In this document: positions 1 to 5,857 of the stretch, piece by piece
How positions within the stretch are numbered: position 1 is the first letter of the stretch
How the letters are laid out: each line of letters begins with the position of its first letter
Assembly (NCBI GenBank): GCA_013202635.1
Contig: JABMRO010000708.1
Coordinates: forward strand, 1-7,871
Direction: 5' to 3'
Length of the DNA stretch: 7,871 nt
Origin: Planctomycetota bacterium
GTDB taxonomy: Bacteria; Planctomycetota; Phycisphaerae; Sedimentisphaerales; Anaerobacaceae
Translations under genes and position numbers: made by a program
The notes under the pieces: model-generated
Told to the model about the DNA's origin: nothing
Databases searched by the model: none
What the model saw: only the letters and a program-made list of their open reading frames with translations

Positions 1-15
1 GATTGGCGCCGGCTA

Positions 16-807
16 TTAATTCACCAGCCGTTTTTTGAGTCTTCTTATCGCAAAGTAGCCGACTACCAGGATAAATATGGCGAAATAGAGCAAATCCAGC
101 AGAAGGACCGGTTTATAATCGTTCATGCATACGGACCTGACTAATCTGACCGAGTGGGTCAGGGGAACAATTTCAGCTATCGGTCTGACAACAGCCGGTA
201 AATTAGCGATTGGAAAGACCACACCCGAAAAGAAAAACATCGGTGATATAAAACCGGTAAAATAGAAATTAAAGTGGTTGATTGTTTTTACAAAAGACGT
301 AATCAATAACGACAACGCCGCGAACATAACACCGGTTAAAAATCCTACCAGCGGTGTCAGTAAGCTGTAAGGCAGAGCAACAATTCTGAATGCGGAGAGT
401 ATGCACAAAACGGCGAATGAGAAAAAAAATCCTTTAGAGCCTGCCCAAAGCATTTCGCCGATAATGAGGTTATTGACGGTCATCGGTGCGGCGAGCATCC
501 CATCATACACTTTTTCGAACTCCAGGCGTATAAAAGTCCCGAAACTACATTCGAATGCAGAAGTGAACATTGCCGTTGTGACAAGCAGGCCTGCACCGAG
601 AAACTCAATATATCTGACTCCACCCATCGGTTCAGTGATGTATTTGCCCAATCCGAGCCCTATACCTACCAGGAAAATCAGAGGTTCCAAAAAGGGCGGA
701 AATCCGTTGCTCAGAATGTTCTTGGTATATACGCGCATGTGCCGATACCAAACGCTGTAGAGTCTTCGATGGAGGGGCGGATATTTGAGTGCATTACTGT
801 TTGTCAT
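16..807 (-). CDS. ABC-2 type permease, NodJ-like
   Basis: This is the membrane half of an ABC-2 exporter, 263 residues, which is the usual NodJ length. The sequence shows a short charged cytoplasmic N-terminus and about six hydrophobic segments, near residues 38-55, 66-86, 123-141, 146-172, 179-200 and 235-255, then a basic end (RRLKKRLVN). Family-like stretches are FLEPLIFLVGIGLGLG (about 39-54), the G-E-M-x-W-A block before the third segment (about 117-122), and FFFSGVVFP (about 191-199), as in NodJ. The ATG at 807 is supported by an AGGGAGA site seven bases upstream, inside the ATPase gene. The 14-base overlap with the ATPase gene implies translational coupling and one complex. NodIJ of rhizobia exports lipo-chitooligosaccharides. 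Outside rhizobia the substrate of such pairs is generally unknown, so no substrate is assigned. The family call is firm; strict orthology to NodJ is not claimed. Confidence 0.9.
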   Translation of the reverse strand: MTNSNALKYPPLHRRLYSVWYRHMRVYTKNILSNGFPPFLEPLIFLVGIGLGLGKYITEPMGGVRYIEFLGAGLLVTTAMFTSAFECSFGTFIRLEFEKVYDGMLAAPMTVNNLIIGEMLWAGSKGFFFSFAVLCILSAFRIVALPYSLLTPLVGFLTGVMFAALSLLITSFVKTINHFNFYFTGFISPMFFFSGVVFPIANLPAVVRPIAEIVPLTHSVRLVRSVCMNDYKPVLLLDLLYFAIFILVVGYFAIRRLKKRLVN

Positions 808-1729
808 TAAGCTGTCTCCCTGTAGCTCTCAGAAATACGTCCTCAAGATTTGTCTGTCTTATGTGATAATTGCCGGCCTCTAAAAAGGAAGTTGCCATGT
901 TTTTAAGTACATCTATATCATCAGAATGGTAACGTATAACGCCAGGTGTGTGGTCAACTCTTATAATGTCTTGAAGCATATCATCTTGAACTTGATGGAT
1001 AGCCTCGGTATCGAACACCTCAAGAACATATTTTTCTATGTTTTCTTTCATCAACTCCTTAGGTCTGCCCTCCATTATATTTTGACCCTTGTGCATTATA
1101 AGCAGACAGTCACAAAGCTGGAATGCCTCTTCCATGTAGTGTGTTGTCAGCAGCACTGTTGTTTGTTGTTTTTGCAATTGACGGATTTTGTCCCAGATCA
1201 AGTGGCGTACCTGTGGGTCCAGGCCGGTAGTGGGTTCATCGAGAATCAGCAGTCTTGGCTGATTCAACAGGGCTCTTGCTATCACGAGCCTTCTTTTCAT
1301 ACCGCCTGAAAGCTCTTTGATTTTTGAATCGGCTTTTTCAGAAAGCTCAAGGAAATCAAGCAAATACTCGATGCGTTGTTTGGCGGTTTTTACTGGTATA
1401 TCGTAAAACTTCGAATAAATCATCAGGTTCTGTATGACGTTTAGTTCGTCATCGAGATTATTTTCCTGCTGGACAACACCGGAGAGATATTTTATTGCGA
1501 GTTCATTTTTATCCGGATCATATCCGAAGATATCCATCTCGCTTTCGCCGTTTTTGTCCCTGATACATTTAGCATAGAGCATTTTCATCACGGTAGTTTT
1601 GCCTGCACCATTTGGACCTAAAAATCCAAAACAAAGACCCGATTCGACCGAAAAACTAAGTTTCTGCACTGCTCGGATTTTACCGAAACTTTTACTGATG
1701 TTTTTAACGTTAATTACTGTTGACGACAT
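794..1729 (-). CDS. ABC transporter ATP-binding protein, NodI/DrrA-like
   Basis: This is the cytoplasmic ATPase that powers the exporter, 311 residues. All nucleotide-binding motifs are visible: Walker A GPNGAGKTT (38-46), a Q-loop in GVVQQENNLD (about 84-93), signature LSGGMKRR (140-147), Walker B LLILDEP (160-166) with catalytic Glu165, a D-loop after TTGLD, and the switch His197 in TTHYMEEA. After the ATPase core comes a roughly 95-residue extension ending in L-E-D-V-F-L-x-x-T-G-R (about 296-306), the usual tail of ABC-2 exporter ATPases of the NodI/DrrA/CcmA group. Nothing appears broken. The gene is first in a two-gene operon, and its last 14 bases overlap the permease start. The ATG at 1729 has only a weak GGAAA-like ribosome site 11-15 bases upstream, but the N-terminus (V-I-N-V-K-N-I-S-K-S-F-G) fits the family start. 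The transported compound cannot be told from the sequence; polysaccharide, lipid and drug-like molecules are all possible. Confidence 0.93.
   Translation of the reverse strand: MSSTVINVKNISKSFGKIRAVQKLSFSVESGLCFGFLGPNGAGKTTVMKMLYAKCIRDKNGESEMDIFGYDPDKNELAIKYLSGVVQQENNLDDELNVIQNLMIYSKFYDIPVKTAKQRIEYLLDFLELSEKADSKIKELSGGMKRRLVIARALLNQPRLLILDEPTTGLDPQVRHLIWDKIRQLQKQQTTVLLTTHYMEEAFQLCDCLLIMHKGQNIMEGRPKELMKENIEKYVLEVFDTEAIHQVQDDMLQDIIRVDHTPGVIRYHSDDIDVLKNMATSFLEAGNYHIRQTNLEDVFLRATGRQLNDKQ
815..821 (-). promoter_or_regulatory. Ribosome binding site of the permease gene
   Basis: On the minus strand this reads AGGGAGA, seven bases before the permease ATG at 807. It lies within the last codons of the ATPase gene. 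It settles the permease start and supports coupled translation of the two subunits. Confidence 0.7.
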
Positions 1730-1747
1730 AATAATTAATTTTCCATC

Positions 1748-1753
1748 ATTATA
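1748..1753 (-). promoter_or_regulatory. Possible -10 element of the exporter operon
   Basis: The minus strand reads a perfect TATAAT here, 18 bases before the ATPase ATG. A TTGTCA lies upstream but only 11 bases away, too close for a standard -35 box, and the hexamer at 17-base spacing is poor. If the element is used, the transcript leader would be only about a dozen bases, which fits the weak ribosome site. The region is AT-rich, so a chance match is quite possible. Confidence 0.3.
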
Positions 1754-1945
1754 AAAACTATCACTGACAAATCTTTAACCCCAATAAAATACCATATTTC
1801 CCCTGAAATTACAGCTATTCTAAAATCTTTCCTTATCTGTCATTCATTCACAGCCGCTAATGGAACCCATAGTACGAATGTTGTATTTGTTAATCGTGCT
1901 CGTGACAGTTGCTTTTTTCACCAAAACATAGTATTGTATAGAAGA

Positions 1946-1983
1946 ATATAAACGGTGGTTAATAACAAATCACCGCTTTATAT
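1946..1983. repeat. Imperfect inverted repeat in leader of beta-propeller gene
   Basis: The left arm ATATAAACGGTG (1946-1957) pairs with CACCG (1971-1975) plus TTTATAT (1977-1983). That gives twelve base pairs with a single unpaired C at 1976 and a 13-base loop. No T-run follows on either strand, so it is not a classical terminator. It lies 76 bases before the ATG at 2060 and could be an mRNA leader structure or a protein-binding site. The pairing is read directly; the role is unknown. Confidence 0.45.
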
Positions 1984-2059
1984 AAAGTAGAATTGAAGGA
2001 CACAGGATTCTTCATAGAAACGTTGAAGTTGATAATACATCAACAAAGGAACGAGTCAA

Positions 2060-3319
2060 ATGTTCAAATCAGAAACCATAAACCGACAAATAATCCCTCT
2101 CATGCTAATCGGTAGTCTTATCCTGACAAATGCAGCATACACTGCTGAACAAGATTCTTTCTGGCCCCAATTTCACGGCCCGAATCGAGACAACATCTCC
2201 ACGGAAAAAGGACTCCTTAAAAAGTGGCCCGTGAACGGCCCTGTTCTACTTTGGACGACAAGGGGACTGGGACATGGGTATTCCAGCATTTCCATTGCGG
2301 ATGGAATGATTTACACAGCCGGTAGTATCGAAAAGAATACAGTTATCATTGCCTTAAACTTAGAGGGCAAGATTTTGTGGCAAGTGAAAAACGGTAAGGC
2401 ATTTACTGGAGACCGTCCCGGTACCCGTGGAACCCCAACCATCGATGGAGACAGGTTGTTTCATCAAAGCCCTCATGGAAATCTTATCTGCCTGGAAGCT
2501 AAAACCGGAGACAGGATTTGGGAATTGAATATCATCGAGAAATTCAAAAGCAAGATTCCCAACTGGGCTCTTGCAGAATCCTTGTTGGTTGATGGAAATC
2601 ATCTGATTTGTTCTCCGGGAGGCCCTCAAACTTATATGGTTGCCCTGAACAAGAAAACCGGGTCGGTTGTTTGGAAAACACCCAGCACGGGAGAATTGGC
2701 CGCTTATGCCTCTCCGATTTTGGTTGAGTATAAGGGACTGAGGATTATAATGACTCTGACTCTCAAAGGTATGATTGGCGTCAATGCCGACACCGGTGAA
2801 TTGCTATGGCATATTAAACACGAATCTTATGCAGACGAAAACGTGTTAATGCCCATTTTTCACGATGGCGAGGTCTTTATAAGCACATTGAAGGCGGGCT
2901 CCGTCAAATGGAAAGTTAACGTCAAAAATGGCAAGGTCTCGCTTGAAGAAATATGGCGCACAGAAGAACTTGACAATCACCACGGCGGAGTCATCTTGTT
3001 AAATGGAAATCTCTACGGTACGAGCACCTTCCGCAACAGAAACTTATTGGTTTGTCTGGACTGGAAAACCGGCCGGAACAAATATATGGATAAGTGTGTA
3101 GGTAAAGTATCGCTCACTTACGCCGATGGAATGCTGTACACGCTAAGCATAGATGGCATCATGGGACTTGTTCGGCCAACTCCTATGGGACATAAGCTGG
3201 TCAGCTCTTTCGAAATTCCAAAAGGCGGAAAAGGCAACAGTTGGGCTCATCCCGTGGTCTGCGGCGGCAGGCTCTATATCCGCCATGGCGAGTTTCTTTA
3301 CGCATATAGCTTGAGGTAA
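2060..3319 (+). CDS. Secreted PQQ-like beta-propeller protein
   Basis: The product is a 419-residue exported protein predicted to fold as a beta-propeller. It begins with a signal peptide: hydrophobic core IIPLMLIGSLILTNAAYTA (about 11-29), likely cut before EQD. The mature start carries WPQFHGPNRDNIS (about 35-47), a variant of the W-P-Q-F-R-G-P-N-R-D motif common in planctomycete PQQ-like proteins. Blade motifs of the form A-L/N-x-x-T-G-x-x-x-W then recur: LNLEGKILW, LEAKTGDRIW, LNKKTGSVVW, VNADTGELLW, and degenerate ones in VSLEEIW and LDWKTGRNKY. The protein ends in a final blade strand (EFLYAYSLR). The ATG at 2060 has an AAAGGA site nine bases upstream. Most such proteins are not shown to bind PQQ, and no dehydrogenase catalytic residues are recognised. 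It is more likely a binding or scaffold protein of the periplasm or cell surface than a quinoprotein enzyme. It lies 100 bases upstream of the hydrolase gene on the same strand and may share its transcript. Confidence 0.9.
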   Translation: MFKSETINRQIIPLMLIGSLILTNAAYTAEQDSFWPQFHGPNRDNISTEKGLLKKWPVNGPVLLWTTRGLGHGYSSISIADGMIYTAGSIEKNTVIIALNLEGKILWQVKNGKAFTGDRPGTRGTPTIDGDRLFHQSPHGNLICLEAKTGDRIWELNIIEKFKSKIPNWALAESLLVDGNHLICSPGGPQTYMVALNKKTGSVVWKTPSTGELAAYASPILVEYKGLRIIMTLTLKGMIGVNADTGELLWHIKHESYADENVLMPIFHDGEVFISTLKAGSVKWKVNVKNGKVSLEEIWRTEELDNHHGGVILLNGNLYGTSTFRNRNLLVCLDWKTGRNKYMDKCVGKVSLTYADGMLYTLSIDGIMGLVRPTPMGHKLVSSFEIPKGGKGNSWAHPVVCGGRLYIRHGEFLYAYSLR

Positions 3320-3419
3320 AAAACATCCAGAGTAATAAATATATGTTAAAAATAAGGCAACGCAAATTTCAGCAAAACTTTGAAAACACCATTCATGTGT
3401 TATCTCTAAGTTGGTTGTG

Positions 3420-4256
3420 ATGAGTAGGAAATCTTTTTATTTATCTTTCTTTGTATTGTTGCTACTGTTAAATCAGGCAGTTTCACGTAGTCGAAGTGAT
3501 AAAGACAGCAGCCGTATCAATAATACTCCCATGCAAATTGCCCCGCTTTTCAGTCCGCCTTCGGAACTTGCCAAAAATTTTGGGAAATATCGGTCTCCTT
3601 TAAGACTCTATAACGGGACTCATGTTAAGACACAGGAGGACTGGCAAAGACGCAGAAATGAAATACTCAAAACATGGCACGGTATCATGGGACATTGGCC
3701 GCCATTGATTGAGAAACCCAAAATCGAATACCTTGAGAAAAAACGTCGCGAGAACTTCACCCAGCAACGGGTACGCCTCGAAATAGCACCGGAGCAGCAA
3801 ACGGTAGATGGTTATCTGCTTATTCCTGATGGTACGAGGTTGTTTCCGGCAATTCTTGCCGTTTACTATGACGCCGAAACAGCAGTGGGCCTGGGCAAAG
3901 AGCTGCGGGATTTCGGTTATCAACTAACAAAACGTGGTTTTGTTACGCTGTCAATCGGAACACCCGAATTCTCCAGTTTACAAGCTCCATATAAGCCATT
4001 GTATGAGTCGGCTATAGACGAGACCCCGCTCCAGCCACTCTCTGCGTTGGCCTATGTCGCAGCCAACTGTCATACTGCACTTGTAGGCATGACCAAGGTC
4101 GATCCTGACCGAATTGGTATCATTGGCCATTCGTATGGCGGAAAATGGGCAATGTTCGCATCCTGTCTCTACGATAAATTCGCCTGTACTGTCTGGTCTG
4201 ACCCCGGAATTGTATTTGATGAGAAGCGACCAAACGTAAACTATTGGGAGCCATAG
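3420..4256 (+). CDS. Alpha/beta-hydrolase, N-terminal part cut by in-frame TAG
   Basis: This is the first part of a secreted alpha/beta-hydrolase of the dienelactone-hydrolase / carbohydrate-esterase-like type. The ATG at 3420 is preferred over an in-frame TTG at 3411, because it opens directly into a signal peptide: MSRK, then a hydrophobic run FYLSFFVLLLLL, then a polar stretch. A helical N-terminal region follows, containing W-x-x-R-R-x-E-I-x-x-x-W-x-x-I-M-G, common in planctomycete esterase-like hydrolases. Next come core strands (DGYLLIPDG, FPAILAVYYD) and the nucleophile elbow G-H-S-Y-G-G, with the Ser codon at 4131-4133. The frame stops at TAG (4254-4256) just after NYWEP, but the same frame continues with well-conserved sequence to 4586. 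As it stands the product of about 278 residues lacks the catalytic acid and His, so it should be inactive unless the stop is read through. The true substrate is unknown; carbohydrate or ester substrates are plausible. Confidence 0.8.
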   Translation: MSRKSFYLSFFVLLLLLNQAVSRSRSDKDSSRINNTPMQIAPLFSPPSELAKNFGKYRSPLRLYNGTHVKTQEDWQRRRNEILKTWHGIMGHWPPLIEKPKIEYLEKKRRENFTQQRVRLEIAPEQQTVDGYLLIPDGTRLFPAILAVYYDAETAVGLGKELRDFGYQLTKRGFVTLSIGTPEFSSLQAPYKPLYESAIDETPLQPLSALAYVAANCHTALVGMTKVDPDRIGIIGHSYGGKWAMFASCLYDKFACTVWSDPGIVFDEKRPNVNYWEP

Positions 4257-4259
4257 TAT

Positions 4260-4586
4260 TTGGGATATGAGCCCAATCAACAACGCCAAAGAGGTATCCC
4301 AAACGCAACTAATCCTCGCACCGGGGCATACAGGAAACTATTTCTTGAAGGATATGACCTACACGAATTACACGCTTTAATGGCACCAAGGCCATTCCTG
4401 GTTTCGGGTGGTTCAGAAGATCGGCCTGAGCGTTGGAAAGCGCTTAATCATACGATTGAAGTTAACAAACTTCTCAAACATCCGAATAGGGTTGCCATGA
4501 CTAACCGCAAGGCCCATTCTCCAACACCGGAATCGAATGAACAGATTTACCTTTTCCTCGAACACTTTCTGGCCAAACAACAGTAA
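4260..4586 (+). pseudogene. Alpha/beta-hydrolase, C-terminal part downstream of TAG
   Basis: This is the rest of the same hydrolase in the same frame, beginning two codons after the TAG. It holds the missing catalytic residues: HALMAPRPFLVSGGSEDRPERW, with the probable acid Asp at 4419-4421, and NRKAHSPTPES, with the probable catalytic His at 4515-4517. The end (EQIYLFLEHFLAK) matches the usual last helix of the family. No frameshift or further stop is seen, so decay, if real, is recent. An independent start is unlikely: the only early candidate is a TTG at 4260, with a GGGAG nine bases upstream that is itself coding (W-E) in the full gene. The first in-frame ATG, at 4380, is inside the domain. 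Restored by a single base (TAG to TGG), the full gene 3420-4586 would encode 388 residues. Alternatives are readthrough or an assembly error at 4255. Confidence 0.75.
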
Positions 4587-4611
4587 GCCAATGATTACTG
4601 GGTTCTAATAT

Positions 4612-4630
4612 TGTTTGAAAACAGTTTTTT
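4612..4630 (+). terminator. Weak possible terminator after the hydrolase
   Basis: A small AT-rich hairpin (TGTT / AACA, four to five pairs with a tiny loop) is followed by six T residues at 4625-4630, about 25 bases past the hydrolase stop codon. It sits in the 48-base gap between two convergent genes, where a terminator is expected. The stem is short and has only one G-C pair on each side, so it is weak. Confidence 0.25.
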
Positions 4631-4634
4631 CTTA

Positions 4635-5312
4635 TTATTCAGGTGGCGGTACAACGTCTCCTGATTCTTCAGATGGTTGTACAGCTTCGGGCGAAACCTC
4701 TTCCAATGCCTTTTCGCTTTTCGGGCAACCACAATCAGGTCCGGCTTCTTTTTGTAACGTTGCCTGGGCATCTTTTTCCTCTTGTGTGGGGGGTCTTACA
4801 CCTATCGTAATCTCACCAATTTCAACTGTACCAACGGTTCCTCCAGACTTCCATATTTCAACTTTCCAGGCATCGAGACAAAGTTTCAATTCCTCCCAGT
4901 CGCCAGTGCCCTGGATTGTATTAACACCGTTCTCCCAGTAAAGATTAACTTCTTTCAGCATGTCCTCACCGCTGCCATTCTTGTCTATCGAGGCTCTGAA
5001 TATTGCCGGAAAGTTGGCTCTTACCTCAATAACATCGCTGCCTTTGTAGCACGGGAAGTCGCCGTGATCTTTGCCGATACTTTCACAATCTACCTGTTCC
5101 AGCTTTATCTTACGTTTGTGACATTCCTTAAGCTGTATATAATGACCCACTTCCAAAGACACAGAAAACTTGCAGAGCTCAATCGGATTGTACTTCCATG
5201 CCTCCTTGGTCTTCTTCTCTACCTCCTTGGTCTTCTTCTCTGGTCCTGTGCTTGCATAGACAACCCCAAACACAGCCAGACCTATCAATATTACTCTGTA
5301 AGCATTTTTCAT
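4635..5312 (-). CDS. Secreted hypothetical protein with conserved-looking cysteines
   Basis: I do not recognise this gene. It encodes about 225 residues. The start MKNAYRVILIGLAVFGVVYA is a clear signal peptide, probably cut after Ala20, so the product is exported. Next comes a Lys/Glu-rich linker with a duplicated heptad (E-K-K-T-K-E-V / E-K-K-T-K-E-A), then a body of alternating strand-like segments with six cysteines in E-L-C, K-E-C, D-C-E, F-P-C, K-L-C and D-C-G. A seventh Cys completes a C-G-C near residue 195. The tail is acidic and proline-rich (ends DVVPPPE) and probably disordered. No lipobox Cys follows the signal peptide, so it is unlikely to be a lipoprotein. ATG at 5312 is chosen over GTG at 5315 because the purine-rich site AAAGGGAAGAG (5325-5315, minus) abuts the GTG but is well spaced for the ATG. 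The 187-residue frame on the opposite strand looks like a shadow. The gene is convergent with the hydrolase and stands alone. The cysteines may form disulfides or bind metal; this is inference. Confidence 0.75.
   Translation of the reverse strand: MKNAYRVILIGLAVFGVVYASTGPEKKTKEVEKKTKEAWKYNPIELCKFSVSLEVGHYIQLKECHKRKIKLEQVDCESIGKDHGDFPCYKGSDVIEVRANFPAIFRASIDKNGSGEDMLKEVNLYWENGVNTIQGTGDWEELKLCLDAWKVEIWKSGGTVGTVEIGEITIGVRPPTQEEKDAQATLQKEAGPDCGCPKSEKALEEVSPEAVQPSEESGDVVPPPE
5200..5241. repeat. 21-bp tandem duplication
   Basis: Two adjacent 21-base units, 5200-5220 and 5221-5241, are identical except for their first base (G versus A). They lie in frame in the secreted hypothetical gene and encode two seven-residue Lys/Glu-rich units just after the signal peptide. 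The near-identity suggests a recent slippage duplication in a linker. Confidence 0.85.
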
Positions 5313-5314
5313 CA

Positions 5315-5325
5315 CTCTTCCCTTT
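5315..5325 (-). promoter_or_regulatory. Ribosome binding site of the secreted hypothetical gene
   Basis: The minus strand reads AAAGGGAAGAG. The AAGGGA core ends six bases before the ATG at 5312 but overlaps or touches the GTG at 5315, so it favours the ATG as the start. Confidence 0.55.
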
Positions 5326-5676
5326 CAAATATCCGAATCATTTAATCCAGAACGCGGCTCACTTATCTACACTCCGCGACATACCTCCCTGGAACAAGAC
5401 TCCCTCCTTAGAATATGAAATACAAAAGCGGCCTTCTCTTAATTAGACTCTTCCCGTTTAGAAAATATTACAGTTATTTTTTAAATAGTTCTGAAATATA
5501 TTAAAACAAGGCTAATAATCAGTCCCCTCAAGGGAGTTCGTCGTTTAAATGGCCTTAAAATGAAATCTGACGAGGACAGGAATCCCAAGCAGTCAACAGC
5601 CTGACGCACTTCATAGTAAAAAGAGCGACAGGGACGGGGTAAAACTTGGTAGTGTACTTAGTATTTGTAGGTGCTA

Positions 5677-5695
5677 TATAATGCAAAACATTATA
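5677..5695. repeat. Perfect 7-bp inverted repeat
   Basis: TATAATG (5677-5683) and CATTATA (5689-5695) pair perfectly around a five-base loop CAAAA. No T-run follows on either strand, so this is not a standard terminator. It could be a protein-binding palindrome or part of a decayed terminator of the EF-G transcript. The AT-rich composition raises the odds of chance. Confidence 0.4.
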
Positions 5696-5766
5696 ACCAA
5701 ACCCTTATTAACAGCAGAAAATACCTCGTTGTTGACACGCCTATGAGGGTTATTTTCGCAGTAGGC

Positions 5767-5789
5767 CAATGATTTTATACTGATCATTG
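5767..5789. repeat. Perfect 7-bp inverted repeat downstream of EF-G
   Basis: CAATGAT (5767-5773) and ATCATTG (5783-5789) pair perfectly around a nine-base loop. It is 69 bases past the EF-G stop codon, where a transcript-ending structure would be expected, but no T-run follows on the minus strand. A factor-dependent end or a 3' stabilising hairpin is possible. Confidence 0.35.
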
Positions 5790-5857
5790 TTCTGCACACC
5801 ACGGCCAGTGTCCGAGCACGAACCACCTCTAAAATTGATTGTTTTTATGTACTTGCC

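Larger units (their letters stand above)
1730..2059. other. Divergent intergenic region, exporter / beta-propeller gene
   Basis: These 330 AT-rich bases separate the minus-strand exporter operon from the plus-strand beta-propeller gene, so both promoters should lie here. No open frame of convincing length or composition is present. On the plus strand a weak promoter-like pair is TTGCTT (1909-1914) and TATTGT (1932-1937), 17 bases apart, with only 3/6 and 4/6 matches to consensus. A hairpin follows at 1946-1983, then a good AAAGGA ribosome site at 2045-2050, nine bases before the ATG at 2060. No tRNA, known riboswitch or repeat array was recognised. Confidence 0.6.
5313..5857. other. Gene-poor intergenic region downstream of EF-G
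   Basis: About 545 bases lie between the end of the EF-G gene and the start of the secreted hypothetical gene, both on the minus strand. No open frame with a plausible start, ribosome site and composition was found; the best plus-strand frame, near 5560, is only 14 codons. The region must hold the 3' end of the EF-G transcript and the promoter of the hypothetical gene, but no convincing promoter was seen. It contains two perfect 7-bp inverted repeats (5677-5695 and 5767-5789) and a G-rich stretch GACAGGGACGGGGT (5627-5640). No tRNA cloverleaf or CRISPR-like repeats were found. A small non-coding RNA cannot be excluded. Confidence 0.55.

Noticed and set aside
401..760. 119-codon plus-strand frame inside the permease gene
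   Set aside because: It is opposite a well-supported NodJ-like permease and shows no domain or start signal.
926..1309. 127-codon plus-strand frame inside the ATPase gene
   Set aside because: It lies fully opposite a gene with all ABC ATPase motifs; its residues are Cys/His/Leu-rich reverse-complement artefacts.
3411..3419. TTG at 3411 as hydrolase start
   Set aside because: ATG at 3420 begins a textbook signal peptide (basic then hydrophobic). The TTG adds only three residues and has no better ribosome site.
4254..4256. Pyrrolysine at the TAG
   Set aside because: The family appears to have Trp here, the protein is not a methylamine methyltransferase, and no pyl gene or insertion element is visible. 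Kept only as a genome-level check.
4782..5345. 187-codon plus-strand open frame opposite the secreted hypothetical gene
   Set aside because: The minus-strand frame has a clean signal peptide, a good ribosome site and a sensible domain plan. The plus frame has odd composition and no recognisable features, so it is treated as a shadow.
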